The position numbers were made by a program, and so were the translations under genes. A DNA stretch of 64,000 nt from Cellulomonas sp. (GTDB lineage Bacteria; Actinomycetota; Actinomycetes; Actinomycetales; Cellulomonadaceae), in NCBI RefSeq assembly GCF_017744555.1, contig NZ_JAGIBD010000008.1:1-64000 (forward strand), read 5' to 3'. A model generated the notes under the pieces. That model was not told the origin of the DNA. It saw only the letters and a list, made by a program, of their open reading frames with translations, and did no database searches. Below are positions 16,665-26,246 of the stretch, in pieces (the stretch's first letter is position 1; every line of letters begins with the position of its first letter).

Positions 16665-17693
16665 ATGGCGACGGCTCTGGTGATCGGCGGCAGCGGGCAG
16701 ATCGGCCGGCTGGCCGTCCCGGCCCTCGTGGCGGACGGCTGGGAGGTGCGGGTGCTGACCCGCGACGCCGCCGCGCACGGTGCGCAGGTCGCCGCGTGGG
16801 GCGCCGAGCTCGTGGTCGGCGACCGTCACGACCCCGACGCGCTGGACCGCGCGCTGGTCGGGGGTGTCGACGCGCTCGTGGACGTCGTCGCGTACGACGA
16901 CACCGACGCCGAGCTGCTGCTCGCGCGCCGCGACCGGATCGGCTCCGCCGTCGTCGTGTCGAGCGCGGCGGTCTACGTCGACGCGCACGGCGACGGGTTC
17001 GAGACGGACGAGTTCGGGACGTTCCCCGTCCCTGTCGACGAGGACCAGCCGACCGTGGCACCGGGTCGCGGTTCGTACGCGACGGGCAAGGTCGCCCTCG
17101 AGCACGCATGGCTCAGGGCCGCCGACGTCCCGGCGACGGTCCTGCGTCCCGGCGCGATCCACGGACCGGGCTGCCGCCAGCCGCGCGAGTGGACGTTCGT
17201 CAAGCGCGTGCTCGACGGCCGCGACGTGCGCGTGCTCGCGTACGACGGGGCGAGCCGGTTCCACACGACGTCGACGCAGGTCATCGCCGAGCTCGTGCGG
17301 CTCGCCGCCGCGAACCCCGGCGACCGCGTCCTCAACGCGGCCGACCCCGAGGCCCTCACCGTCGCGGAGATCGGCGACGCGGTCGACACCGCGCTCGGGG
17401 TCCGCACGCGCACGGTCACGGTTCCGGGGCCGCCGGTCGACGACGTCGGCCTCACGCCGTGGTGCGTGCCCCGCCCGATGGTGCTGGACATGTCACGTGC
17501 GCGGGAGGCGCTCGGGTACGTCGCACCCGGCGGGTACGCGCAGACCGTCCGTCCGGCCGTCGAGTGGCTCGTCGAGCAGGCGCGCGCGGGGGACTGGCGC
17601 ACCGCGTTCCCCGGGTTCGTCCGCATGGAGGCCATGGGCGACTTCTTCGCGTACGACGCCGAGGACCGGCTGCTCGCGGACCGTCTCGACTGA
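16665..17693 (+). CDS. NAD-dependent epimerase/dehydratase family protein
   Basis: A protein of 342 residues. The ATG at 16665 was chosen because the Rossmann sequence MATALVIGGSGQIGR begins there and a -10 hexamer lies seven bases before it; a GTG at 16656 adds three residues. The GGSGQIGR dinucleotide motif and the SSAAVYVD segment belong to the extended SDR family. The catalytic Tyr-x-x-x-Lys appears as GSYATGKVALEHAWL. Members act on nucleotide sugars or similar substrates. No sugar-biosynthesis neighbours help to choose. It is followed 51 bp later by the M3 peptidase. Confidence 0.82.
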   Translation: MATALVIGGSGQIGRLAVPALVADGWEVRVLTRDAAAHGAQVAAWGAELVVGDRHDPDALDRALVGGVDALVDVVAYDDTDAELLLARRDRIGSAVVVSSAAVYVDAHGDGFETDEFGTFPVPVDEDQPTVAPGRGSYATGKVALEHAWLRAADVPATVLRPGAIHGPGCRQPREWTFVKRVLDGRDVRVLAYDGASRFHTTSTQVIAELVRLAAANPGDRVLNAADPEALTVAEIGDAVDTALGVRTRTVTVPGPPVDDVGLTPWCVPRPMVLDMSRAREALGYVAPGGYAQTVRPAVEWLVEQARAGDWRTAFPGFVRMEAMGDFFAYDAEDRLLADRLD

Positions 17694-17744
17694 CCGGGAC
17701 GTCGTGCCCGGCGCGTGCCAGGTCGCTCGGGGATGATGACCGCC

Positions 17745-19832
17745 ATGACCGACACCACGCTCGCCGCGGACAACCCCTTCGCGGCCCCCTCGACCCTGCC
17801 GTACGGGCTCCCCGACTACACCCGGATCCGTGCGGAGCACTACCGTCCGGCCCTGCTCGCCGGCATGGCCGCGCACCGCGCCGAGGTCGAGGCGATCGCC
17901 GCCGACCCCGCCCCGCCGACGGTCGAGAACACGCTCGTGGCCCTGGAGCGCGCCGGCCGGCTGCTGCACCGGGCGGCCACGTCGTTCTACAACCAGGCGA
18001 GCAGCGACTCGACGCCCGAGCTCGACGCGATCGAGGAGGAGGTCGCGCCGCTCATGGCGGCCCACCACGACGCGACGTACCTGGACGCGCGGCTGTTCGG
18101 CCGCGTCGAGGCCCTGCACGAGGCTGCCGAGGCCGGCACCCTCGACCTGGAGCCCGACACCGCCTGGCTCCTGCACCGCACGCGGACGGCCTTCATCCGC
18201 TCGGGCGTCCGGCTCGACGCCGACGCGCAGCAGCGGCTGCGCGCGCTGAACGCCGAGATCACGTCGCTCGAGACGACGTTCGGCCGCGACCTGCTCGCCG
18301 CGACCAACGCGGCCGCGGTGCTGGTGACCGACGAGGACGAGCTCGACGGCATGCCCGACGACGCGCGCGCCGCTGCGGCCCTGGCGGCCAAGGAGCGCGG
18401 CCACGAGGACGGCTGGCTCGTCGAGCTGCAGCTGCCGACGCACCAGGCGCCCCTGGCGATGCTGCGCGACCGCGGCCTGCGCGAGCGGATCTTCCGGGCC
18501 TCGGCGACGCGCGGTGCGGCCGACGGCCCGCACGACACCCGGCTGACGATCCTGCGCCTCGTCCGGCTGCGCGCCGAGCGCGCCCAGCTGCTCGGCTACG
18601 AGCACCACGCCGCGTACGTCGCGGCCGACGCGACCGCCAAGGACGCGCAGGCTGTCGCCGACCTTCTGGGCCGCCTCGCGCCGGTCGCCGTCGCGAACGC
18701 CAGGACCGAGGCGGCCGACCTCGAGGCGGCACTGGTGGCCGACCACCCGGGTGCCGTCCTCGAGCCCTGGGACTGGGCGTACTACGCCGAGCAGGTCCGC
18801 AAGGAGCGCCGGTCGCTCGACGACGGCCTGCTCCGCCCGTACCTCGAGCTCGAACGCGTGCTGGCCGACGGTGTGTTCCGGGCGGCCAACGCGCTGTACG
18901 GCCTCACGTTCGCGGAGCGGCACGACCTGGTCGGCTACCACCCGGACGTCCGCGTGTTCGAGGTGTTCGACGCGGACGGCACCGGCGTGGGCCTGTTCCT
19001 CGGCGACTTCTGGACCCGCGAGAGCAAGCGCGGCGGCGCGTGGATGAACAACCTCGTCGACCAGTCGACGCTGCTCGACGAGCGGCCCGTCGTGGTCAAC
19101 AACCTCAACATCCCCAAGCCGCCCGAGGGCGAGCCGACCTTGCTCACCTGGGACGAGGTGATCACGGCGTTCCACGAGTTCGGTCACGCGCTGCACGGCC
19201 TGTTCTCGGCGGTGCGCTACCCGTCGCAGTCGGGCACCGAGGTGCCGCGCGACTTCGTCGAGTTCCCGTCGCAGGTCAACGAGATGTGGGCGTGGGACCC
19301 GTCGATCGTGCGCACGTTCGCGCTCCACCACGAGACGGGTGAGCCGATGCCGTCGGAGTGGGTCGACACGCTCCTGGCGGCCCGCCAGGACGGTGAGGGC
19401 TTCGCGACGACCGAGTACCTGGCCGCCGCGCTCCTCGACCAGGCGTGGTACCGCCTGTCGCCCGACGAGGTGCCGACCGACCCGGCCGAGGTCGAGCCGT
19501 TCGAGGCCCGGGCCCTGGAGGCCGCGGGGGTCGCGTTCGCACCGGTCCCGCCGCGCTACCGGACGACGTACTTCAACCATGTGTTCGGCGGCGGCTACAG
19601 CGCCGGGTACTACTCGTACATCTGGTCCGAGGTGCTCGACGCCGACACGGTCGAGTGGTTCCGCGAGAACGGTGGTCTGCGCCGCGAGAACGGCGACACG
19701 TTCCGGGCCCGGCTGCTCTCCCGGGGAGGCTCGGTCGACCCGCTGCAGGCGTTCCGTGACCTGCGTGGCCGCGACGCGGACATCCGCCCGCTGCTGGCCC
19801 GCCGGGGCCTGCTGGGGGCCGGCGAGCAGTGA
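17745..19832 (+). CDS. dcp: M3 family metallopeptidase (peptidyl-dipeptidase Dcp-like)
   Basis: A protein of 695 residues, typical of Dcp/oligopeptidase A enzymes, which cut dipeptides from the C-terminus of short peptides in the cytoplasm. The zinc site HEFGHALHGLFS is at 477-488 and is followed by TEVPRDFVEFPSQVNEMW, the third ligand region. The start is set at the ATG giving MTDTTLAADNPF; two further in-frame ATGs lie just upstream and cannot be excluded. The stop overlaps a possible GTG of the M20 peptidase gene, suggesting the two peptidases are produced together for peptide recycling. Confidence 0.92.
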   Translation: MTDTTLAADNPFAAPSTLPYGLPDYTRIRAEHYRPALLAGMAAHRAEVEAIAADPAPPTVENTLVALERAGRLLHRAATSFYNQASSDSTPELDAIEEEVAPLMAAHHDATYLDARLFGRVEALHEAAEAGTLDLEPDTAWLLHRTRTAFIRSGVRLDADAQQRLRALNAEITSLETTFGRDLLAATNAAAVLVTDEDELDGMPDDARAAAALAAKERGHEDGWLVELQLPTHQAPLAMLRDRGLRERIFRASATRGAADGPHDTRLTILRLVRLRAERAQLLGYEHHAAYVAADATAKDAQAVADLLGRLAPVAVANARTEAADLEAALVADHPGAVLEPWDWAYYAEQVRKERRSLDDGLLRPYLELERVLADGVFRAANALYGLTFAERHDLVGYHPDVRVFEVFDADGTGVGLFLGDFWTRESKRGGAWMNNLVDQSTLLDERPVVVNNLNIPKPPEGEPTLLTWDEVITAFHEFGHALHGLFSAVRYPSQSGTEVPRDFVEFPSQVNEMWAWDPSIVRTFALHHETGEPMPSEWVDTLLAARQDGEGFATTEYLAAALLDQAWYRLSPDEVPTDPAEVEPFEARALEAAGVAFAPVPPRYRTTYFNHVFGGGYSAGYYSYIWSEVLDADTVEWFRENGGLRRENGDTFRARLLSRGGSVDPLQAFRDLRGRDADIRPLLARRGLLGAGEQ

Positions 19833-19845
19833 CGGTGCGGGCCGG

Positions 19846-19851
19846 TACGGT
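19846..19851 (+). promoter_or_regulatory. -10 hexamer TACGGT for the M20 peptidase gene
   Basis: It ends seven bases before the ATG at 19859 without a ribosome site, supporting that start over the GTG at 19829. Confidence 0.4.
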
Positions 19852-19858
19852 GGTCGGC

Positions 19859-21220
19859 ATGCCCGATCCTCGTACCGGCCCCGCTGCGCCCGTGACAGGC
19901 CAGCCCCCGACCAGCATCAGCGCGCAGGACGAGGTCGTCGGGATCTGTCGTGACCTCATCCGGTTCGACACGTCGAACTACGGCGACGGCTCAGGACCGG
20001 GTGAGCGAGCGGCAGCGGAGCACGTCATGGGCCTGCTCACGGAGGTCGGCCTGGACCCCGAGCTGTTCGAGAGCGCACCGGGCCGCTCGAGCGTCGTCGT
20101 GCGGCTCGAGGGCGAGGACTCGTCCCGGCCGGCGCTCGTGCTGCACGGCCACCTCGACGTCGTGCCCGCGCGCGCCGACGACTGGACCGTCGACCCGTTC
20201 GCCGCCGAAGAGACCGACGGCCTGATCTGGGGCCGCGGTGCCGTCGACATGAAGGACATGGACGCGATGATCCTGGCGGTCGTCCGCCAGATGGTCCGCG
20301 AGGGCCGCCGCCCGGCCCGGGACGTCGTCGTCGCGATGTTCGCGGACGAGGAGGCCGGCGGCACGTACGGCGCCCGCTGGGCCGTCGACCACCGCCCCGA
20401 CCTGTTCGAGGGCGCCACCGAGGCGATCAGCGAGGTCGGCGGCTTCTCGGTGGACGTCGACGGGCGACGCGCCTACCTGCTGCAGACCGCCGAGAAGGGC
20501 CTGTCGTGGCTGCGGCTCGTCGCCGACGGCCGCGCCGGCCACGGCAGCCAGGTCAACGCCGACAACGCGGTCACCCACCTCGCGGAGGCCGTCGCGCGGA
20601 TCGGGCGCCACCCGTGGCCGCTGCAGCTCACGCCGACCGTGCATGCGCTTCTGCACGGCGTCGCGGACCTCACCGGGTTGCGGTTCGACGCCGACGACCC
20701 GTCGTCGGTCGACGCCCTGGTCGCCGCCCTCGGGCCGGCCGGCAAGTTCGTCGGCGCCACCCTGCGCCACACCACCAACCCCACGCAGCTCACCGCCGGG
20801 TACAAGGCGAACGTGATCCCCGGGAGCGCTCAGGCCACGGTCGACGGCCGGTTCCTGCCGGGCCTCGAGGACGAGTTCGTCGCGACCGTGGCCGACCTGG
20901 CCGGCGAGCACGTCCGGATCGAGCGCATCCACCACGACGTCGCGCTCGAGGCGCCGTTCTCGGGCGCCCTGGTCGACGCGATGGTCGACTCGCTGCTCGC
21001 CGAGGACCCGGACGCGACAGTCCTGCCGTACACGCTGTCGGGCGGCACGGACAACAAGTCGCTGTCCCGCCTGGGCATCACGGGCTACGGCTTCGCGCCG
21101 CTGCGGCTGCCCGCGGAGCTCGACTTCGCGGGCATGTTCCACGGCGTCGACGAGCGCGTCCCGACCGACGCCCTCCGGTTCGGTACCCGGGTGCTGGACC
21201 GGCTGCTGCGCTCCTGCTGA
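19859..21220 (+). CDS. M20 family zinc dipeptidase/deacylase
   Basis: A protein of 453 residues from the ATG at 19859; a GTG at 19829 that overlaps the previous stop would add ten residues. The first metal-ligand motif LHGHLDVVPA, the bridging Asp in RGAVDMKDM, and the catalytic Glu pair FADEEAGG are all present, followed by the lid domain and a last ligand His in MFHGVDERVP. Family members hydrolyse dipeptides or N-acyl amino acids. The close neighbour M3 peptidase fits a peptide-degradation role. A succinyl-diaminopimelate desuccinylase function is less likely, as no lysine-pathway genes are near. Confidence 0.88.
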   Translation: MPDPRTGPAAPVTGQPPTSISAQDEVVGICRDLIRFDTSNYGDGSGPGERAAAEHVMGLLTEVGLDPELFESAPGRSSVVVRLEGEDSSRPALVLHGHLDVVPARADDWTVDPFAAEETDGLIWGRGAVDMKDMDAMILAVVRQMVREGRRPARDVVVAMFADEEAGGTYGARWAVDHRPDLFEGATEAISEVGGFSVDVDGRRAYLLQTAEKGLSWLRLVADGRAGHGSQVNADNAVTHLAEAVARIGRHPWPLQLTPTVHALLHGVADLTGLRFDADDPSSVDALVAALGPAGKFVGATLRHTTNPTQLTAGYKANVIPGSAQATVDGRFLPGLEDEFVATVADLAGEHVRIERIHHDVALEAPFSGALVDAMVDSLLAEDPDATVLPYTLSGGTDNKSLSRLGITGYGFAPLRLPAELDFAGMFHGVDERVPTDALRFGTRVLDRLLRSC

Positions 21221-21254
21221 CGGACCCGGGCCGGGCAGCGACCCGGCGAGCGCG

Positions 21255-21578
21255 TCAGTCGTCGTCGGGCAGCGAGAGCGTGCTGCGCACCCGAATGATC
21301 TTGCGCCGCAGCCAGACCTTGCGGCCGCCGCCCGCGAACAGGCGGGTCCGGGCCAGCTCCCAGCGCCCGTACTCGGCCTGCTCCGTCAGCATCTGCCGCG
21401 CGTCGTTGCGGCTCGTCGAGGGCGGGATCGTCACGACCCTCACCTCGTACTGACCGCCCTGGGACACCCAGTCCTGGCGCTTCGTCCCCGTCTGACCGTT
21501 TGCCATCCGCCACCCCGTCCCGCATGCGGTGCACGCGTCGCCGTCCCACCGGTGCCGACCGACCTTACGCGGTGCCAT
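21255..21578 (-). CDS. DUF5703 family protein
   Basis: A protein of 107 residues from the first ATG. The part from YEVRVVTIPPSTSRNDAR through QAEYGRWELARTRLF to KVWLRRKIIRV matches DUF5703, a small actinobacterial family of unknown function. An internal ATG (MANGQTG) at 21506 gives an 83-residue protein closer to the usual size. The extra 24 residues contain a CxxC pair (ACTAC) and look coding, so I kept the longer form with doubt. It sits convergent to the M20 gene and divergent from the acidic protein. Confidence 0.7.
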   Translation of the reverse strand: MAPRKVGRHRWDGDACTACGTGWRMANGQTGTKRQDWVSQGGQYEVRVVTIPPSTSRNDARQMLTEQAEYGRWELARTRLFAGGGRKVWLRRKIIRVRSTLSLPDDD

Positions 21579-21595
21579 TGTGCCTCGCGCGGCGC

Positions 21596-21601
21596 TAACG
21601 T
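21596..21601 (+). promoter_or_regulatory. -10 hexamer TAACGT for the acidic protein gene
   Basis: Six bases separate the hexamer from the ATG at 21608, with no ribosome site: leaderless pattern. Confidence 0.5.
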
Positions 21602-21607
21602 CGTCGC

Positions 21608-21913
21608 ATGACCGTCGACCCGCGTGCCGCCCTGGACCGCCTGATCGCAGCCCTCGAGGCCCACTACAACGCCGTCCTGTCGAAGCACGGCGAGGACGAC
21701 CCGGCAGTCGACGACGCGTACGACGTTCTGGCGGACGCGTTCGAGGTCTACGACGACGCGCTGGGCACCGTCCACGGTGAGGCGACGCCGTTCTACCTCG
21801 CCGAGGAGGACGACGAGGACGACGAGGACGACGTCGACGACGACGAGGTCGACGAGGACGACTACGACGCGGACGACCTCGCGGACGAGCCGTCGGGCCT
21901 CGGCAGCCGCTGA
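21608..21913 (+). CDS. Small highly acidic protein, unknown function
   Basis: A protein of 101 residues. The first 60 residues are likely helical (ALDRLIAALEAHYNAV and AYDVLADAFEVYDDAL). They are followed by about 30 residues made almost only of Asp and Glu with a few Val and Tyr, then a short tail. Codon choice matches its neighbours, and the leaderless promoter supports expression. Similar acidic-tailed proteins occur widely in actinobacteria without assigned function. The tail could mimic nucleic acid or bind a basic partner; that is speculation. It converges on the aldo/keto reductase gene with 13 bp between. Confidence 0.7.
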   Translation: MTVDPRAALDRLIAALEAHYNAVLSKHGEDDPAVDDAYDVLADAFEVYDDALGTVHGEATPFYLAEEDDEDDEDDVDDDEVDEDDYDADDLADEPSGLGSR

Positions 21914-21926
21914 CGCGGCAGCCGGT

Positions 21927-22889
21927 TCAGAACCGCTCGGGGTAGCCGACCTCGGGTGCGCTGACCTCGTCGAGCGCCCGCCGCAGCTCCACGGGCAGCT
22001 CGAGGTCCTCGGACGAGAGCGACCCGCGCAGCTGCGCCGCGGTGCGGGCGCCCACGACGGCCGAGCTGACACCGGGACGTCCGCGCAGCCACGCGAGCGC
22101 GACCTCGAGAGGTGTCCGCTCGAGACCGTCGGCGGCCGTGGCGACCGCCTCGACGACCGCGGCGGAGTCGCGGCCGAGGTAGGGCTCGACGAAACCCGCG
22201 AGGTGGGGTGACGCGGCCCGCGAGTCGGCGGGGATGGTGCGCCGGTACTTGCCGGTGAGCACGCCCCGGCCGAGCGGCGACCACGCGAGCGTGCCGACGC
22301 CCAGGGTCGCGGCGGCGGGCAGGACCTCGCGCTCGATACCGCGCTGGAGCAGCGAGTACTCGGCCTCGACGGCGGCGAGACCGGTGTCGCCCTCTAGCAG
22401 GGTCGCGGCGCGTGCGACCTGCCATCCGGCGTGGTTGGCGAGCCCGACGTACCGCGCGCGGCCGCTCGAGACGGCCAGGCGCAGCGCGGACACGGTCTCG
22501 TCGAGCGGCGTGCGCGGGTCGGGGGACTGGACGAGGAAGAGGTCGACGTGGTCCGTGCCGAGCCGGGTCAGCGACGCGTCGAGCGACGTGAGCAGCGCGC
22601 CGCGCGACCCGTCGACGAACGCGCCGGACCCGGTCCGACGCGCGCCGGCCTTGGTGCACAGCACGACCTCGTCACGCGCGACCACCTCGCCGAGCAGGTT
22701 GCCGATGAGCTCCTCGGCGCCGCCGTCGGCGTACGACGCGGACGTGTCGAGCAGCGTGCCGCCGGCGTCGACGAAGTCCCGGAGCTGCTCGGCCGCCTCG
22801 TGCTCGTCCGTGTCGCGGCTCCAGGTCATCGTGCCGAGACCGAGCCGTGAGACGCGCAGGCCCGTGCGTCCGAGATGGCGCTGTTCCAT
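21927..22889 (-). CDS. Aldo/keto reductase
   Basis: A protein of 320 residues starting at MEQRHLGRTGLRVSRLGLG, with a TACTGT hexamer eight bases upstream. The barrel signature is clear: GGTLLDTSASYADGGAEELIG (catalytic Asp and Tyr), the Lys in VVLCTKAG and the His region in HVDLFLVQSPDP. In the last, Gln-Ser replaces the common His-x-D pattern seen in many members, so the fourth tetrad residue needs checking. It is an NADPH-dependent carbonyl reductase of the YajO/Kv-beta type with unknown substrate. It shares an 80 bp divergent promoter region with uppP. Confidence 0.87.
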   Translation of the reverse strand: MEQRHLGRTGLRVSRLGLGTMTWSRDTDEHEAAEQLRDFVDAGGTLLDTSASYADGGAEELIGNLLGEVVARDEVVLCTKAGARRTGSGAFVDGSRGALLTSLDASLTRLGTDHVDLFLVQSPDPRTPLDETVSALRLAVSSGRARYVGLANHAGWQVARAATLLEGDTGLAAVEAEYSLLQRGIEREVLPAAATLGVGTLAWSPLGRGVLTGKYRRTIPADSRAASPHLAGFVEPYLGRDSAAVVEAVATAADGLERTPLEVALAWLRGRPGVSSAVVGARTAAQLRGSLSSEDLELPVELRRALDEVSAPEVGYPERF

Positions 22890-22897
22890 GAGGCGCA

Positions 22898-22903
22898 ACA
22901 GTA
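22898..22903 (-). promoter_or_regulatory. -10 hexamer TACTGT for the aldo/keto reductase gene
   Basis: On the minus strand, eight bases before the ATG at 22889 and without a ribosome site. Back to back with the uppP promoter. Confidence 0.45.
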
Positions 22904-22955
22904 ACCGCGGTGCCCAGGACCGCCGGGGACGGCCCGCCGTGCCAGGCAGCACCAC

Positions 22956-22961
22956 TAAGGT
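22956..22961 (+). promoter_or_regulatory. -10 hexamer TAAGGT for uppP
   Basis: Eight bases before the GTG start of uppP, with no ribosome site between. No clear -35 box. Confidence 0.45.
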
Positions 22962-22969
22962 GACCGCTC

Positions 22970-23866
22970 GTGAGCATGGGTGCTGGTGAAGCGATCCTCC
23001 TCGGTCTGGTCCAGGGACTGACCGAGTTCCTGCCCGTGTCGTCGAGCGCGCACCTGCGCATCGTCGGCGAGCTGATCGGGTCGTCCGACCCCGGCGCGGC
23101 GTTCACCGCGATCACCCAGCTCGGCACCGAGTCCGCGGTGCTGCTGTACTTCCGCCGCGACATCGCGCGCATCTGCTCGGCGTGGTGGCGGGCCGCGCGG
23201 GGTGACCGCGGGCTCGACTGGCGGTCGCGGGCGGGCCTGGCGAACGACCGTCCGGCCGACCACGACGCGCTCATGGCGTGGTTCATCGCGCTCGGCTCGG
23301 TACCGATCGTGGTGCTGGGCCTGCTGTTCCAGGACGCGATCGAGCAGACGTTCCGCAACCTGTGGCTCATCGCGCTCACGCTCGCCGGCTTCGGTCTGTT
23401 CCTCGGCTGGGCGGACAGGCGGGGAGCGCACCGACGGCCGCTCGACGACCTGACGCCGCAGGACGCGATCAAGTTCGGCCTGTGGCAGGCGCTCGCGCTC
23501 ATCCCCGGGGTGTCGCGCTCGGGCGGCACCATCACGGGCGGTCTGCTCATGGGCTACACCCGGGAGGCCGCCGCCCGGTACTCGTTCCTGCTGGCCATCC
23601 CCGCGGTGTTCGGTTCGGGCCTGTTCCAGTTGGCCAAGAGCGCGGGCGACTTCGGTACGGCCGGGACGCCCGGGTTCGGCGCGACGCTGCTCGCGACGCT
23701 CGTCGCGTTCGTCGTCGGCTACCTCGTCATCATCGTGTTCCTGAAGATCGTCTCGACCTTCAGCTACGCGCCGTTCGTCTGGTACCGCGTCGGCCTCGCC
23801 GTGCTCGTCGTGATCCTCCTGCTCACGGGTGTGCTGGACGCGAACAGCGCACCCGCCAATGCCTGA
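22970..23866 (+). CDS. uppP: Undecaprenyl-diphosphatase UppP
   Basis: A protein of 298 residues that removes a phosphate from undecaprenyl pyrophosphate, recycling the lipid carrier for cell-wall synthesis. Both active-site regions are intact: [18 protein letters not shown] at the N-terminus and [14 protein letters not shown] in the middle. About eight membrane helices are visible. The start is GTG at 22970; an ATG two codons later is possible. It also confers bacitracin tolerance in other bacteria, hence the older name bacA. It converges on corA with a 3 bp gap. Confidence 0.95.
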   Translation: MSMGAGEAILLGLVQGLTEFLPVSSSAHLRIVGELIGSSDPGAAFTAITQLGTESAVLLYFRRDIARICSAWWRAARGDRGLDWRSRAGLANDRPADHDALMAWFIALGSVPIVVLGLLFQDAIEQTFRNLWLIALTLAGFGLFLGWADRRGAHRRPLDDLTPQDAIKFGLWQALALIPGVSRSGGTITGGLLMGYTREAAARYSFLLAIPAVFGSGLFQLAKSAGDFGTAGTPGFGATLLATLVAFVVGYLVIIVFLKIVSTFSYAPFVWYRVGLAVLVVILLLTGVLDANSAPANA

Positions 23867-23869
23867 CCG

Positions 23870-24916
23870 CTACAACCAGCCCGACCGTCGGAACACGCGG
23901 TACAGCAGCCAGCACACGCCGCCCATGACGGCGAGCGCGATCGGGTAGCCGTACGTCCAGGTGAGCTCGGGCATGTGGTGGAAGTTCATGCCGTAGATCC
24001 CGGCGATGAGCGTGGGCACGGCGGCGATGGCGGCCCAGGAGGAGATCTTGCGCATGTCCTCGTTCTGCCGCACGGACACCTGCGACAGGTGCGCGGAGAG
24101 CATGTCGCCGAGCAGCCGGTCGTGCGCGTCGAGGTGTCGGTCGACCCGGTCCGTCGTCGCCTGCAGGCGCCGCAGCCACGGCTTGGCCTCGTCGCCCCCG
24201 GGGTCGTCCTCGGCGTCGGCGAGCAGGTCGGGCAGCACCGTCGTCACGGGTCCGAGCGCGCGGCGGGCCTCGCCGATCTCGCGCTTGAGGTCGTAGATCT
24301 GCTCGACGGGATCGGTGCGACGGTCGGACGAGAACACGACACGCTCGGTGTCGGCCGTGGCCTCGCCGAGCGCGATCTCGACGTCCGAGGCGGTCGCCAC
24401 GAGCGTGAGCAGCACCGCGGCCAGCACCTGCCGCACGCCGTGGTCGGGCACCGCGGTGCCGGTCGTGAGCTTCTCCTCGGCGTGCTCGAGCACGTGCGCG
24501 TCCCCGAGCTCGCTCATGAGGACGACGTGCGCCGCCACGACGCACGTGAGGGCCCCCGTGTGCACGTCGCGGGTCTGCTCGACGTACGACAGCGTCGGCA
24601 CGGTGAGCACGATCTCGCCGTCGGGCGTGCGGTCCACCCGGGCCCGCATCGGGTGGCCCGGCGACACGGGGTGCGCGCTGGGCCCGCGGTGCTCGAGCGC
24701 CGCGACGACGTCCTCGCCGAGCCCGTACCGGCGCGCCGCGTCCACGAGGCCACCGGGCTCGGGCAGGACGACCCACCGGGCGCCGCCGTCCCGTGTGGCG
24801 CCGTGGTCCGGCGCGTCGTCGTGGCCGAGCGCGCGCCACCCGTCGGGCGTCTGCACGCACACGCGCTCGTCCCGCTCGTCGCGCTCGTGCTCGGTCGTCG
24901 GCGTCGTCGTCCCCAC
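23870..24916 (-). CDS. corA: CorA family magnesium/metal transporter
   Basis: A protein of 348 residues; start placed at GTG giving [17 protein letters not shown], as the open frame upstream runs through mshC. The ion-selective YGMN motif sits between the two C-terminal membrane helices ([18 protein letters not shown] and [16 protein letters not shown]), with the family's MPEL loop after it. The long N-terminal cytoplasmic domain forms the funnel that senses Mg2+. It acts as a pentameric channel. It stands divergent from mshC (57 bp between starts) and convergent with uppP. Confidence 0.92.
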   Translation of the reverse strand: MGTTTPTTEHERDERDERVCVQTPDGWRALGHDDAPDHGATRDGGARWVVLPEPGGLVDAARRYGLGEDVVAALEHRGPSAHPVSPGHPMRARVDRTPDGEIVLTVPTLSYVEQTRDVHTGALTCVVAAHVVLMSELGDAHVLEHAEEKLTTGTAVPDHGVRQVLAAVLLTLVATASDVEIALGEATADTERVVFSSDRRTDPVEQIYDLKREIGEARRALGPVTTVLPDLLADAEDDPGGDEAKPWLRRLQATTDRVDRHLDAHDRLLGDMLSAHLSQVSVRQNEDMRKISSWAAIAAVPTLIAGIYGMNFHHMPELTWTYGYPIALAVMGGVCWLLYRVFRRSGWL

Positions 24917-24960
24917 GGCTGCATCGTGACACTGCGCGCCGCCGTGCGTGCACAGACGGC

Positions 24961-24966
24961 TAGGCT
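24961..24966 (+). promoter_or_regulatory. -10 hexamer TAGGCT for mshC
   Basis: Seven bases before the mshC GTG with no ribosome site: leaderless pattern. Confidence 0.5.
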
Positions 24967-24973
24967 GCCGCCC

Positions 24974-26224
24974 GTGCTCACCTGGCCCACCCCGCCGATC
25001 CCTCAGCTCCCCGGACGCGGTGCGCCGGTCCAGGTCCGCGACTCCTCGACCGGGCGCCTGGTCGTCGCCGCGGCCGGTCCGGAGGCGACGCTGTACGTCT
25101 GCGGCATCACGCCGTACGACGCGACGCACATGGGTCACGCCGCCACCTACGTCGCGTTCGACGTGCTCGGACGCGCCTGGCGCGACGCGGGCCACACGGT
25201 CCGCTACGCGTCCAACGTCACGGACGTCGACGACCCGCTGCTGGAGCGCGCGTCCGCGACCGGTGTCGACTGGCGGGCCCTCGCCGTCGAGCAGACCGCG
25301 CTGTTCGCCGAGGACATGACGGCCCTCGGCGTCGTGCCTCCCGACACCTACCTCGGCGTCGTCGAGTCGATCCCCGCCGTCGCGCAGGCCGTCCGCACGC
25401 TGCTCGACGTGGGCGCCGCCTACCGTGTCCCGACACCGGGCTCGACGGGCCTGGGCGACGTGTACGCCGACCTGTCGAAGGACGCCGACTTCGGCGCCGT
25501 GGCCGGCCTGGACGACGACACGATGCGCGCCCTGTTTGCCGAGCGCGGGGGAGACCCCGACCGCGAGGGCAAGCGGTCACCGCTCGACCCGTTGCTGTGG
25601 CGCTCCGAGCGGCCCGGCGAGCCCGCGTGGGACGGCGGCGAGCTGGGCCCGGGACGCCCCGGGTGGCACATCGAGTGCGCGGTGATCGCGCGCGACGGGC
25701 TCGGGCTGCCGTTCGACGTCGAGGGCGGCGGCTCCGACCTGCTGTTCCCGCACCACGAGATGAGCACGTCGCACGCGCGGCTGCTCGACGCGGGCCACGG
25801 CGCCCGCGTGCACGTGCACACCGGGATGGTCGGGCTCGACGGCGAGAAGATGAGCAAGTCGCGCGGCAACCTCGTGCTCGTCTCCCGGCTCCGGGCGGAC
25901 GGCGTCGACCCGATGGCCGTGCGCCTCGCGATCCTCGCCCACCGGTACCGCGACGACTGGGACTGGACCGACGCCGGTCTCGTCGCCGCGCAGGAGCGCC
26001 TCGAGCGGTGGCGCCGGTCGGTGTCCGGCAACGGTGGACCGGACGCGACGGCCATGCTGGCCGGGGTTCGCGCGGCGGTCGCCGACGACCTCGACACGCC
26101 GACGGCGCTCGCCGTGGTCGACGCGTGGGCCGAGGCGGCGCTGGCAGGGACGGCCGACCCCGTCGAGGGCGCACCGGGCGTGGTGGCGCGCACCATCGAC
26201 GCGCTGCTGGGCGTCCGGATCTGA
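24974..26224 (+). CDS. mshC: L-cysteine:1D-myo-inositol 2-amino-2-deoxy-alpha-D-glucopyranoside ligase
   Basis: A protein of 416 residues, the usual size for MshC, which joins Cys to GlcN-Ins with ATP in mycothiol synthesis. The signature of the family is present: a zinc Cys in [18 protein letters not shown], where the HIGH-like segment reads HMGH, the second metal site in WHIECAVIA, the HHEMSTSHA segment, and the KMSKS loop [10 protein letters not shown]. It is distinguished from cysteinyl-tRNA synthetase by the shorter length and the PYDATH motif. Mycothiol is found only in actinobacteria, so this gene is a taxonomic marker. Neighbours PAC2, HAD and RecB-like follow in an arrangement common in the phylum. 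Confidence 0.96.
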   Translation: MLTWPTPPIPQLPGRGAPVQVRDSSTGRLVVAAAGPEATLYVCGITPYDATHMGHAATYVAFDVLGRAWRDAGHTVRYASNVTDVDDPLLERASATGVDWRALAVEQTALFAEDMTALGVVPPDTYLGVVESIPAVAQAVRTLLDVGAAYRVPTPGSTGLGDVYADLSKDADFGAVAGLDDDTMRALFAERGGDPDREGKRSPLDPLLWRSERPGEPAWDGGELGPGRPGWHIECAVIARDGLGLPFDVEGGGSDLLFPHHEMSTSHARLLDAGHGARVHVHTGMVGLDGEKMSKSRGNLVLVSRLRADGVDPMAVRLAILAHRYRDDWDWTDAGLVAAQERLERWRRSVSGNGGPDATAMLAGVRAAVADDLDTPTALAVVDAWAEAALAGTADPVEGAPGVVARTIDALLGVRI

Positions 26225-26246
26225 CGCCCGGCGCGGCCGCAGCCAG

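Noticed and set aside
15509..19342. Plus-strand open frame of about 1277 codons
   Set aside because: It runs through ald, the epimerase and dcp in the wrong frame; the protein is mostly Arg, Ala and Pro.
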